A DNA stretch of 22,628 nucleotides from Bacillota bacterium (GCA_024653225.1 JANLGA010000022.1:1-22628); one strand, 5' to 3'. Counted from the stretch's first letter, positions 7,711 to 16,200 are shown. Translations and numbers: made by a program. The notes: a model not told the origin generated them from the letters alone.

Positions 7711-8285
7711 GGCAGTCGGAAGTGCTTCGCCTGCTGAGAGACGATGGAGCGGTCCTGAACGGCCACTTCTTGTTGACTTCCGGCAGGCACAGCGCGACAT
7801 TCCTGCAGTGTTCGATGGTCATGCAGCATCCGGCCCACCTCGCGAGGCTGTGCAGGGGACTCGCTCGGAAGTTGAGCGGCCCGCCGGTCCAGGTGGTCGC
7901 GGGGCCGGCCATGGGCGGCGTCATCCTGGCCTACGAAATGGCGCGGGCGGTGGGGGCCAGGGCGATGTACGCCGAGAAGGTGGACGGGGCGTTCGAACTG
8001 CGAAGGGGATTCACGGTTTCGCCGAAGGAGACTTGCCTCGTCGTCGAGGACGCCGTGACTACCGGGGGTTCGGCAAGGAAGCTGATCGAGGCGATGGAGG
8101 CGGGAGGCGCGAGAGTCGTGGGCGTGGCGGCCCTCGTGGACAGGTCCGGCGGGGCGGTCGATTTCGGCCTGCCGTTCACGGCGCTCGTGAGGATGGACAT
8201 CCCGTCTTATGCTCCCGAGGAGTGTCCCCTGTGCCTCGAAGGTGTCCCGTTGGTCCGCCCCAAATCGAGTTCCGCCGGCGCGTGA
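7707..8285 (+). CDS. pyrE: Orotate phosphoribosyltransferase PyrE
   Basis: Transfers phosphoribosyl from PRPP to orotate, giving OMP for PyrF. The 192-residue protein contains the type I phosphoribosyltransferase signature VVEDAVTTGGS (about residues 111-121) and the orotate-site segment LTSGRHS near the N-terminus. The C-terminus carries an extra cysteine pair (ECPLC, near residue 174) seen in some short clostridial-type PyrE proteins; whether it binds metal is unknown. The TTG start overlaps the pyrF stop as TTGA, with GGGGAG about 9 bases upstream. Last gene of the pyr cluster; no strong terminator is visible in the 95 bases after it. Confidence 0.93.
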   Translation: MRQSEVLRLLRDDGAVLNGHFLLTSGRHSATFLQCSMVMQHPAHLARLCRGLARKLSGPPVQVVAGPAMGGVILAYEMARAVGARAMYAEKVDGAFELRRGFTVSPKETCLVVEDAVTTGGSARKLIEAMEAGGARVVGVAALVDRSGGAVDFGLPFTALVRMDIPSYAPEECPLCLEGVPLVRPKSSSAGA

Positions 8286-8380
8286 TTCCGGGAAAACTTC
8301 GCTTTAGCCCCCTGCTTTGAAGGATTCCACGCACGGGACGCGTAATATGGAAGCAAAAGGAAGTCGCCGGGGGTAGTACT

Positions 8381-8971
8381 GTGAGCCGGGATCTGGTGAA
8401 CGAGCTCGAATGGCTTGCCCACGCGGTACATTCCGGGCAGCTGCGGCTGCCCTACGACGACGAGTCCTACCTGGCGGAGGAAGATCTCTACGATTTCGCC
8501 AGGGCGAACGGGATTGACGCCTCCAGGATGCACTACATGATCGAGCAGTGTCTGCTGGTGCCCCAGCGGAACGGCCTGCGGGGCAGGCTGTACAACGCCT
8601 GTTCCATGTCGGACACGATGGATTTCGTGGACAAGATGGGCGAAGCCGGACTGAGCATCGAGCTGCAGCAGGTGATCGTGCAAGAGATGTCCGGCTTGGA
8701 GGAGATGCTCTGGAGGGAAACGATATCCCACTACAGGAAGACCTACCCCGTTGCGCGGGAGGGGACCCTTGCGGACGCGCGCTTGAGAGTGGCGGCGAGT
8801 GTGAGCGTCATCAACACCATTCATAAGGAACGCCAATGGGTGTTGGCCGGAACAACCACAGATTCTTCCCGCCAGAAACAGCTCGAGCGATACCTCGCAT
8901 CGTCGACCGCGCAGAAACGCGTTAAGGCGGCCCGACTCGAGAGGCTGGAACGACTATACGGCGGTTCCTGA
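8381..8971 (+). CDS. Unrecognised 196-residue protein with HTH-like N-terminus
   Basis: No family is recognised. It is soluble, without signal peptide or membrane helix, and rich in charged helices. The stretch DLYDFARANGIDASRMHY followed by MIEQCLLVPQRNG resembles a MerR-style helix-turn-helix and wing (cofactor-free), which would suggest DNA binding, but this is a visual impression only. A central part may be a helical dimer region (about residues 80-125), and the C-terminus is a basic helix ending in AARLERLERLYGG. The start is GTG 8381 with GGGGG seven bases upstream. Codon use matches the neighbours. It stands between pyrE and the L,D-transpeptidase, with about 90 bases on each side. Confidence 0.6.
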   Translation: MSRDLVNELEWLAHAVHSGQLRLPYDDESYLAEEDLYDFARANGIDASRMHYMIEQCLLVPQRNGLRGRLYNACSMSDTMDFVDKMGEAGLSIELQQVIVQEMSGLEEMLWRETISHYRKTYPVAREGTLADARLRVAASVSVINTIHKERQWVLAGTTTDSSRQKQLERYLASSTAQKRVKAARLERLERLYGGS

Positions 8972-9062
8972 ACCGCGTATCGCCCCCTCGGCGGGTTGCC
9001 GACCCCGATGAATTCGAGTCCTCACCGGTTCATACCGTTAGGTACCGGGGAGGAGTCTGCAC

Positions 9063-10064
9063 TTGAGGGCGAAGCACGCATTCGCGCTGGCGATCACCCT
9101 CTGGCTGGTCACGTTCTGGGTTTCGGCCGCCGGCACGAGACCGCGCGCGCCGGGGGGACGGACGGAAACCGCCGTCGGCGCCGGGGATCTCACAGGCGGG
9201 GGCTCGGGCGGAGAGGGGACATACGTCGAGCTCCCGGACGGCTGCACAGAGGGCAGGATCCTGCAGCCGGATGACCCGCCCATGCGGGGCGAGGACGTGG
9301 CAGAGTTGCAGGGCTACCTCAAGGCACTCGGCCTCTACGACGGACCCGTGGACGGGGTCTACGGCGCGGGGACGGCGAGGGCGGTCGGGTCACTGCAGGC
9401 GCGGCTCAAAATGCCCGTCACCGGCATATACGACTCCCGCACCTGGGTGGAGCTGGAGGGCGGCGCGCCCGCGCAGCGGACGGGCGCCGATAGGCCGACC
9501 GGCAAGGTTCACATTCGCATCGATCTGAACCGATGCAGGCTGACCGTTTACTCGGACGGATCCATCCACAAGAGTTACACCGTCGCCATAGGGAAGTCGG
9601 AGACGCCCTCGCCGGTCGGGGAATTCAAGGTGGTCTGGAAGGGCTCGGGATGGGGCGGGGGGTTCGGTAGTCGCTGGCTGGGCTTGAACGTCCCGTGGGG
9701 TACCTACGGTATCCACGGCACCAACAGGCCGTGGACGATCGGGCAGATGGCGAGCCAAGGGTGTTTCAGGATGTTCAACCACGACGTCGAGGAGATTTTC
9801 CCCTGGATAGACGAGGGCACACCGGTGTTCATCGAAGGCGATCTCGACTATTCGTCGTGCCGGGAGGTGATGAGGAGGGGAGATGCCGCCCAGGACGTCG
9901 TGATGCTCCAGTTCAGGCTGAAGGAGAAGGGGTTTTATGGGGCTTCGGCCGACGGCGACTTCGGCCCGGCCACCGAGGATGCGGTGAGAGACATGCAGCT
10001 CCATTTCGGCCTGGAACCGAGCGGCGTGACCTCGGCCGACCTCATGAGGCTCCTCGGCCTGTGA
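9063..10064 (+). CDS. Secreted L,D-transpeptidase with two peptidoglycan-binding domains
   Basis: YkuD-family enzyme likely to cross-link or trim peptidoglycan outside the membrane. The 333-residue protein starts at TTG 9063, 7 bases after GGGGAGGAG. Residues 1-25 are a signal peptide or anchor (hydrophobic run, then VSAAG). A PG_binding_1 repeat follows (about 70-130, motif GPVDGVYGAGTARAV), then the YkuD domain (about 150-265) with HGTNRPWTIG and the active-site SQGCFRM, nucleophile C234. A second PG_binding_1 repeat (about 270-333, ASADGDFGPATEDAV) closes the protein. The family usually has SHGC or SKGC, so SQGC is a mild variant. A link to cell-wall remodelling or sporulation is possible but not shown. 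Confidence 0.9.
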   Translation: MRAKHAFALAITLWLVTFWVSAAGTRPRAPGGRTETAVGAGDLTGGGSGGEGTYVELPDGCTEGRILQPDDPPMRGEDVAELQGYLKALGLYDGPVDGVYGAGTARAVGSLQARLKMPVTGIYDSRTWVELEGGAPAQRTGADRPTGKVHIRIDLNRCRLTVYSDGSIHKSYTVAIGKSETPSPVGEFKVVWKGSGWGGGFGSRWLGLNVPWGTYGIHGTNRPWTIGQMASQGCFRMFNHDVEEIFPWIDEGTPVFIEGDLDYSSCREVMRRGDAAQDVVMLQFRLKEKGFYGASADGDFGPATEDAVRDMQLHFGLEPSGVTSADLMRLLGL

Positions 10065-10171
10065 CGCCCGATGTCCCCGGGTGTCGGTCGGCGCCCGCCG
10101 TGAAGGATACGCAATCCCCCCCGGAGAAAGAACCTGCGATTCGCCTTATTGCAACCGGGGAGGATGTGTCC

Positions 10172-11236
10172 GTGAGAGTAGGGGACATCGGTGAGTTCGG
10201 ACTGATCGACCGGTGGATGAATTCATTGAGGTGCACGGACACGCGCTGCATCGTGGGGATCGGGGACGATGGCGCCGTGCTCCAAACGTCCCCGGGGTCG
10301 GTCCTGGTCGCCACCTGCGACATGATGGTCGAAGGGATTCACTTCAAGATGTCGTTCGCGGAGCCGAGGCAAATAGGGATGAAGGCAATGGCCATCAACC
10401 TCAGCGATCTGGCGGCCATGAACGCCTCCCCGCTCGCCGCCCTCGTGTCGGTGGGACTGAACCCGTCGCTCGACGTGGAGTTCGTTGACCGGCTCTACGA
10501 GGGCATCTCCCTCATGGCGGATAAGTATCGCTGCCCACTGGTCGGAGGAGACACCGTCAGGTCGCCCGCCGCGGTGTTGGTTGACATGTTCCTGCTCGGG
10601 GAAGCCCCGCGTGGGGATATCACCCTGCGCTCGGGGGCACGGCCGGGCGATCTGGTGCTGGTCACGGGGAGCCTGGGGTCTTCGGCGGCCGGATTGGATA
10701 TCCTCCTTTTGCGGGAAACCCGGGGTCAAGGGGCCCAATCACCCGGCGTGTCGGCCTCCGTTGCCGACGCGGTGATCCGCGCGCACCTGGAGCCGACCCC
10801 GAGGTTGACCGAGGCCGGAGCGATAGCCGCCGCCGGAGGAGCGACTTCGGCCATTGACATAAGCGACGGATTGGCCAACGAGGTGAATCACATAGCCAAG
10901 ATGAGCGGGGTCGGCATTACCGTTGACGCCGACCTCGTTCCGGTGAGCGAACCCGCGATTCAAGTAGCGAGGGCCCTGGGCAAGGACCCGCTCGCGTACG
11001 CCTTGTTCGGCGGCGAGGATTACGAATTGTGCTTCACCGCGCAACCCTCCGTCGCGGACCGTATCTCCCGGGCCGTCCTGGACGCGACGGGCACCGCCGT
11101 CACCCACATCGGTTGGGTATCCTCGGGAAGTGGTTGCTGGTTGCTGAGGGAAGGCCGCCGGGAAGTGCTGGAGCCGGCTGCTTACGATCATTTCAGGCGC
11201 GACGCCGGCGGAGGATCCGGAGGAAACCAGGTGTAA
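10172..11236 (+). CDS. thiL: Thiamine-monophosphate kinase ThiL
   Basis: Phosphorylates thiamine monophosphate to thiamine diphosphate. The 354-residue protein shows the family's landmarks in order: IGEFGLIDR at the N-terminus, GIGDDGAVL (ATP-binding, metal ligands), CDMMVEGIHF (substrate loop), NLSDLAAMNASP, LVGGDTVRS, IDISDGLANEV and FGGEDYELCF near the end. The GTG start at 10172 is chosen because GGGGAGGA lies 7 bases upstream and the N-terminus then matches other ThiL proteins; the frame is open much further upstream but that part overlaps the previous gene. No other thiamine gene is nearby. In many bacteria thiL precedes tsaE; here it does not. Confidence 0.94.
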   Translation: MRVGDIGEFGLIDRWMNSLRCTDTRCIVGIGDDGAVLQTSPGSVLVATCDMMVEGIHFKMSFAEPRQIGMKAMAINLSDLAAMNASPLAALVSVGLNPSLDVEFVDRLYEGISLMADKYRCPLVGGDTVRSPAAVLVDMFLLGEAPRGDITLRSGARPGDLVLVTGSLGSSAAGLDILLLRETRGQGAQSPGVSASVADAVIRAHLEPTPRLTEAGAIAAAGGATSAIDISDGLANEVNHIAKMSGVGITVDADLVPVSEPAIQVARALGKDPLAYALFGGEDYELCFTAQPSVADRISRAVLDATGTAVTHIGWVSSGSGCWLLREGRREVLEPAAYDHFRRDAGGGSGGNQV

Positions 11237-11259
11237 CTGGTCTAATCTGATCGGTCAAG

Positions 11260-12108
11260 ATGGATCGGGTGAGGGACATCGGGGCAAGAGACCTGGCATG
11301 GCTCACCGCGGGAGCGTTCGTCCTCGCCGCGGGCACCAACGGCTTCGTTGTCCCCAATAGTCTCAGCCACGGCGGGATCGCCGGCCTATGCGTGGTCGCC
11401 CACCACTTCACGGGGATCCCCGTCGCGCTCCTCTATTTCGCCGTCAACGTCCCGATCCTCATCTTCGGCTGGTGCACGCTCGGGCGCAGGTTCTGCGGGA
11501 AAACCGTGGCGGGGGTGGCCGTGTTTGCGGCCGCGCTCTACATCACCCGGGGTCTCGAGTTCAGGATGGATGACTTGCTGCTCGCCACGTTGTACGGCGG
11601 CGCCGTGACCGGGTTGGGAGCAGGGCTCATGTTCAGGGCGGGCGGTTCATCCGGCGGGATGGACATCATAGCCGTCTACCTGAAGAGAAGGCACGGATTA
11701 TCGCTGGCCGCCACGTACACCGTCGCCGACATCGTCATCCTGGCAATCGTCGGGTTGACGATGGGCGCCGACAAGGCGCTGTACGCACTGATAATCACGT
11801 TCGTCGGGGGGAAGGTCGCCGATTACGTCCAGGAGGGGATATCGAGGGCGAAGGCGGCCGTCATCATCTCCGACCGCGCCCAGGAGATCGCCTCCGTGAT
11901 AATGGAGGACCTGTCCAGGGGAGTGACCTACCTCAGCGGCTGGGGCGCGTATACCTCCGCAGAGAAGCAAGTGATACTGGTCGCGCTGAACATAAGGGAA
12001 GTCGCCAGGCTGAAGCGCATCATAGAACGGATCGACCCGAGGGCATTCGTCATAGTGACGGACGTGGCCGAGGTACTCGGCGAGGGATTCGAAGGAGGGC
12101 TCGCGTGA
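11260..12108 (+). CDS. YitT/DUF2179-family membrane protein
   Basis: Polytopic membrane protein of the YitT family, whose role in most bacteria is unsettled. The 282-residue protein has about five to six hydrophobic segments in residues 10-190, including the family-typical SHGGIAGL and FRAGGSSGGMDIIAVYL. A cytoplasmic C-terminal DUF2179 domain (about 205-275) follows, with the RGVTYLSGWGAY segment in which the family's usual GxT/GxY pattern is kept. ATG 11260 is the only good start although its ribosome site is weak. It lies 23 bases after thiL and its stop overlaps the next start (GTGATG), so it is co-expressed with the two genes that follow. Confidence 0.88.
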   Translation: MDRVRDIGARDLAWLTAGAFVLAAGTNGFVVPNSLSHGGIAGLCVVAHHFTGIPVALLYFAVNVPILIFGWCTLGRRFCGKTVAGVAVFAAALYITRGLEFRMDDLLLATLYGGAVTGLGAGLMFRAGGSSGGMDIIAVYLKRRHGLSLAATYTVADIVILAIVGLTMGADKALYALIITFVGGKVADYVQEGISRAKAAVIISDRAQEIASVIMEDLSRGVTYLSGWGAYTSAEKQVILVALNIREVARLKRIIERIDPRAFVIVTDVAEVLGEGFEGGLA

Positions 12109-13085
12109 TGAACGGTCCCGGTGATGTCCTGTACCTGTCGTATTCGGACGTGGAGAAGATCGGGATGCGGATGTCCGAGGTCATTGACGCCGTGGAGTCC
12201 AGTTTCGTGGAGAAGGGCGCCGGGAGAGCCGAGGTGCCTCCGAAGCCGGGCATACATACCCAGCCCGATGCTTTCATACACGCGATGCCGGCCTATATCC
12301 CCCGGATGGAGGCCGCCGGAATGAAGTGGGTCAGCGGGTACCCGGATAACCACAAGCTCGGCTTGCCGTACATAACGGGGGTGTTGGTTCTCAACGACGT
12401 GCGCACCGGAGTCCCTGTATGCATTATGGACTGCATGTGGGTCACAGCGATGAGGACAGCGGCGGCCAGCGCCGTGGCGGCCAAGTATCTCGCGAACCCC
12501 GACTCCGCCGAGCTCGGGATCCTCGGCGCGGGCGTCCAGGGCAGGTCGAACCTCGAGGCGCTCTCCCTGGTACTGCCGGGACTTCGAAAAGTGAAGGCGT
12601 ACGACATAAGGCCGGATACGCTGGAGGCTTACGTATCCGAGGCGAGGCCCAAGTATCCCTTCGAAGTGACCGCCGCGTCCTCGCCCATGGAGGCCGTCGT
12701 GGGTTCGGACGTCATCATCACGGCAGGACCCATCCTGAAACACCCCGACCCCGTGATCGAACCGTCGTGGGTGAAGCCGGGCGCCCTCGGGATACCGCTG
12801 GACTTCGATTCGTATTGGAAGGACGAGGCCCTGCAGGCCGCGGATCACTTTGTCACCGACGATGTGGAGCAGCTCGACTACTACCGGACCGTGGGTTACT
12901 TTGCAGGCACCCCGGCGGCCGAGGGGGACATGGGTGACGTGGTGGCGGGGCGGATCGGGAGGAGGTCCCGCGACGAGAGGATCATATGCATGAACCTGGG
13001 ACTGGCCATAGAGGATGTGGCGACGGCGATCGTCCTCTACAAGAGGGCGCTGGCGTCCGGGCTGGGAAGGGTTCTGCCGTTGTGA
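12105..13085 (+). CDS. Ornithine cyclodeaminase / mu-crystallin family dehydrogenase
   Basis: NAD(P)-dependent enzyme of the ornithine cyclodeaminase, alanine dehydrogenase and ketimine reductase family. The 326-residue protein has the substrate-side segments LSYSDVEKIGM and MKWVSGYP, the catalytic-region TAMRTAAASAVAAKYLA, and a Rossmann glycine motif ILGAGVQGRSNLEAL (about residues 137-151). The exact substrate cannot be read from sequence: ornithine, other basic amino acids and opine-type imino acids are all known in the family. The start is GTG 12105 or the adjacent ATG 12108, both after GGAGGG and both touching the upstream stop. The following EamA transporter overlaps the stop, hinting at a shared amino-acid role. 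Confidence 0.85.
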   Translation: MMNGPGDVLYLSYSDVEKIGMRMSEVIDAVESSFVEKGAGRAEVPPKPGIHTQPDAFIHAMPAYIPRMEAAGMKWVSGYPDNHKLGLPYITGVLVLNDVRTGVPVCIMDCMWVTAMRTAAASAVAAKYLANPDSAELGILGAGVQGRSNLEALSLVLPGLRKVKAYDIRPDTLEAYVSEARPKYPFEVTAASSPMEAVVGSDVIITAGPILKHPDPVIEPSWVKPGALGIPLDFDSYWKDEALQAADHFVTDDVEQLDYYRTVGYFAGTPAAEGDMGDVVAGRIGRRSRDERIICMNLGLAIEDVATAIVLYKRALASGLGRVLPL

Positions 13086-14017
13086 CCGGCGGGGGCCGCC
13101 GGAGATCGAGGGTAAGCGCCGCTCGCGGAGTGGCACTCGCGGTCGTGGCCGCGACGGGCTTTGCCACTCTGCCGGTCTTATACAAGTGGGGATATGCCCT
13201 GGGCGCGCCGACGATGGGAATGCTCGCATGGCGGTTCCTCGCGGCCGGCGCCGTATTGTGGGGATACTGCCGGTGCGCGCTTCCGAGGTCTGGAGTCGGG
13301 AGCGATGGCACCGCCCGAACGGGGCTCGTCATGGGGCTCGGCTACGGCGCGCTGTCGTGGTTGTACTCGGCTTCCCTCAGGCGCGTCGCCGCCTGGCTCG
13401 GGACCACGCTTTTCTATGTGTACCCCGTGGTCACGGCCATCCTCGCTTGGGCTTTTCTCGGGGAGCGCCCCGGGCGTAACGGGTTGCGGGCACTGGCGCT
13501 GTCCTTGACCGGGTGCATGCTCATCGTGTGTGGCCCGGCGATGGGGGCGAGTCCAGCCGGGGCCGACGTCGCGGGCGTGTTCATGGCGCTCGGCTCGGGC
13601 GTGTGCTACGCGGCGTACTCGGTAGCGGTGCGAAAGCTCGTCACCCGGGCGGACCCGGTAGTCACGTCGGCCCGCGTCATCCTGGCCTCGGGGGCCCTGT
13701 ACGCGGCCTTGATGCCGGTATCCGGTGGCTTTTGGGCTCCGTCTTCACTGCGGGCGTGGGCCGTCGTCGCCGGCCTCGCGTTATTCGCGACGGCGGTGCC
13801 GATGGTGGCACTGCTGTCCGCCCTCCAGTCGATCGGGGCCACGCTCACCGCCATCCTGGGAACGTTCGAGCCCGCGGTGTCCGCGGCCCTGGCCGTCGTA
13901 CTTCTCGGCGAGCGCCTGTCATTGGTGCAGGCGGCGGGGATGCTCTTGGTGATATCCGGAGGGGTCACCGTCAAGCTCACGTGCGAACCCGGCGAGGCTC
14001 ACGAGGCGCGCACGTAA
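13082..14017 (+). CDS. EamA/DMT-family transporter
   Basis: Inner-membrane transporter of the drug/metabolite (EamA, RhaT-like) superfamily, often exporting amino acids or metabolites. The 311-residue protein has about ten hydrophobic helices arranged as two five-helix EamA repeats. Each repeat ends in the family pattern of a helix, a short LGER turn and another helix (AWAFLGERPG about residue 130, and AVVLLGERLS near 278). The GTG start at 13082 overlaps the stop of the cyclodeaminase-like gene as GTGA, so the two are translationally coupled. Substrate is unknown; a product of the upstream enzyme is a reasonable guess only. Confidence 0.88.
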   Translation: MTGGGRRRSRVSAARGVALAVVAATGFATLPVLYKWGYALGAPTMGMLAWRFLAAGAVLWGYCRCALPRSGVGSDGTARTGLVMGLGYGALSWLYSASLRRVAAWLGTTLFYVYPVVTAILAWAFLGERPGRNGLRALALSLTGCMLIVCGPAMGASPAGADVAGVFMALGSGVCYAAYSVAVRKLVTRADPVVTSARVILASGALYAALMPVSGGFWAPSSLRAWAVVAGLALFATAVPMVALLSALQSIGATLTAILGTFEPAVSAALAVVLLGERLSLVQAAGMLLVISGGVTVKLTCEPGEAHEART

Positions 14018-14053
14018 GCGGGGAGGATTTTGGCGGCTTCAGTCGAAATTAAT

Positions 14054-14076
14054 CTGTTGCCCCGCAACAGGAGGAG
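14054..14076 (+). promoter_or_regulatory. Perfect 7-bp inverted repeat touching the ribosome site of the GAF-GGDEF gene
   Basis: CTGTTGC (14054-14060) and GCAACAG (14064-14070) form a perfect 7-bp stem with a CCC loop. The last G is the first base of the Shine-Dalgarno GGAGGAG (14070-14076), six bases before the ATG. It could be an operator or an mRNA hairpin that tunes translation. No T-run follows, so it is not a standard terminator for the EamA gene. Confidence 0.5.
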
Positions 14077-14081
14077 TAAAC

Positions 14082-16200
14082 ATGCCGCTCGGTTGCGACG
14101 AGCCGGCCCGGCAGATGCGCGACCTCCAGGAAGAGCTCGAGCAATACCGTACAGAGGAAGAGATCCTTTACCTTACCGCCCAAGCCGTCGGCGAGACGAC
14201 CGACCCGCAGAAGCTCCTTGATTTCCTGGTGGAACGCATTGGAAGGCGGTTTGGAGCCACCTACGGGCACATTCTCCTCGCCGACGAGGGTGAGGAGGTC
14301 CTCCGCATAAGGGCCACTTGGGGGGTTCCTCTCAGGGAGTGCTCCCACATCAGGATCCGCTTCGGCGAGGGGATCACGGGTTGGGTGGCCATGACGGGCC
14401 AACCCGCGCTCGTGAACGACGTGAGGGAGGACCCGAGATATTTCCCGAGCCAGGCCGACACCATCTCCGAAATAGCGGTCCCCCTGCGGGTCAGGGGACA
14501 GATCATAGGCGTCTTCAACCTCGAGAAGAACCGACCGGCCGGATTCACGGAGCACGATTGCAGGATGCTCTCCGTGGCCGCCTCGTTGGCCGCGTCGGCC
14601 ATCCAGACGACGAAACTCCTCCAGGAGCGCGAGAGGCGAATCACGGAGCTGTCGCTGCTTTACGAGGTGTCGTCCAGCGTGGGCGGCGGCGACAACCTGA
14701 AGCAGACGTGCGCAAAGGTGGTCCAGGCCATCAAGTCGTCGCTCGGGTGGTATCGCGTCTCGCTGTTCGTTTCCGACGGAACGCCCGGGAACGGCGTCCG
14801 GTGGCTCGCCGACACGATGGGACCCCACCCCGACGACTCATCGGAGGGCCCACTGGTCGACTGGGACCTGGCACAGTGGTGCGTCCGAACCGGTAACGCG
14901 GAGGTCATAGGGGACGTGACGTCGGATGCGCGCAGTGTCAAGGTGCCGGGCGTCCGATCGGCGCTCGTCGCCCCGCTGGTCGCGGGACGGAGGATCGTGG
15001 GCTGCGTGATGGCCCTCGATCCGCGACCGGACTGTTTCACCGCGCAGGACCTGAGCCTCATGTCCGTCATCGCCCGCGATCTCGGCGTGATCCTGGAGAA
15101 CGCCCGGCTCAACGAGGAGCTCAAGCGGCGCGTAAAGGACTTGTCCGCCCTGTACGAGGTCGCGGCGGCCCTCAGTTCAACCCTCGACATGGACCGCGTA
15201 TTGAACGCCACGTTCGACATGGTGGGGACGCTCCTGGGGGTCGAGCGCTGTTCGCTGATGCTGCTGGAAGCCAACAGCGAGGACCTCGTGATGAAGGCGG
15301 CCCGCGGGGCCGACCCGGAGCTCATAAACCGCGTTCGTTTTCGCGTAGGTGAGGGGCTGGCGGGCTGGGCCGCTCGCGAGGGCAGGGCGGTGATCGTCTC
15401 CGACGTATCGAAGGAACCGAGGTTCAAGGAGAGCATCTTCCAGGGCCCGAAGATCGTCTCGATGGCGTGCGTGCCCCTGATTTCGGAGGGCCGAGTCGTG
15501 GGCGTACTCACCGTCGCGAGCTCGGTCCCGAGGCAATTCACCGAGGACGACACCAAGATGCTGTACATAATCGGCTCCCGGGCGGCGGTCGCCATAGAGA
15601 ATGCCAAGCTGCACGAGGCAACGAGGCGTCTCGCGGTCATGGACGGGGTGACGGCATGCTACAACCACAGGCACATGCAGGAACTCCTCGCGGTGGAGGT
15701 GCAGCGCGCCCTGAACAGCGGCACCAGCGTGAGCCTCGTGATGGTGGACCTGGATCGGTTCAAGGAGTACAATGACACCTTCGGCCACCCGGCGGGCGAC
15801 GTGCTGCTGCGACACCTTCTGCAGCAGCACGTCGCCCGCCGGGTGGCCGAAGGTGTCGCAGTTCATCGCGTCGGGATTGAGGCCCGTGGACCTGCTGGCC
15901 AGGTACGGGGGTGACGAGTTCGGGTTGATCCTCCCGGGTCTCGGGGCGACCGAGGCGGCGGCAGTCGCGGAGTCGCTGATGGCCGCCATCCAGGCGGAGC
16001 GGTTCCCGGACGCGGAGGGTCGGCCCGTCATCGCACTGACCGCCAGTTTCGGCGTCGCGTCCTGCCCCTTGAACGCGGTGACCCGCCCCTCGCTCGTGGA
16101 GGCGGCGGACACAGCGCTTTACGCGGCGAAACACCTCGGCGGAAACGCGGTAGTCGTCTCGAACAGCGTGGCCACTCCTACCGGGGGTCAGCCGGGATAG
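14082..16200 (+). pseudogene. Triple-GAF diguanylate cyclase, frame broken inside GGDEF domain
   Basis: Soluble signalling protein that would make cyclic di-GMP under control of three GAF sensor domains (about residues 44-178, 205-340 and 368-510). The GGDEF domain begins normally (MDGVTACYNHRHM, MVDLDRFKEYND, TFGHPAGDVLL to residue 576). A 37-base net insertion at a fold-back repeat (15774-15857) then shifts the frame, and the reading frame stops at 15912-15914. The rest continues one frame over from about 15850 to TAG 16198-16200 and is well preserved: RYGGDEF active site, an RxxD-type inhibitory site (RPVD) five residues before it, and ASFGVASCP. Removing 37 bases gives a 693-residue intact protein. 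The start is ATG 14082 with GGAGGAG upstream. It may be a true mutation or an assembly artefact. Confidence 0.85.
15774..15857. repeat. 37-bp perfect inverted repeat with 10-base spacer
   Basis: Left arm 15774-15810 and right arm 15821-15857 are exact reverse complements; the spacer is GACACCTTCT (15811-15820). Left arm plus the reverse complement of the spacer reads DTFGHPAGDVLLQKVSQ into the downstream frame, which is the expected GGDEF sequence. The repeat is therefore a templated fold-back copy of the gene itself, not a mobile element or terminator. Confidence 0.95.

Noticed and set aside
8316..8348. Possible promoter TTTGAA...TAATAT ahead of the unrecognised gene
   Set aside because: Spacing is about 20-21 bases, outside the normal range, and no better -35 is present.
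11928..13229. Long antisense open frame (433 codons) opposite the cyclodeaminase-like gene
   Set aside because: Arg/His/Pro-rich shadow without recognisable domains; the forward gene is well supported.
14030..14221. Short reading frame beginning with an INLLP motif like PilN/GspL proteins
   Set aside because: It overlaps the GAF gene start, ends after 63 codons, and loses any resemblance after the first residues.
15774..15857. Palindrome considered as transcription terminator, attachment site or mobile-element end
   Set aside because: It lies within coding sequence, has no T-run, no target duplication or transposase, and is fully explained as a reversed copy of the gene itself.
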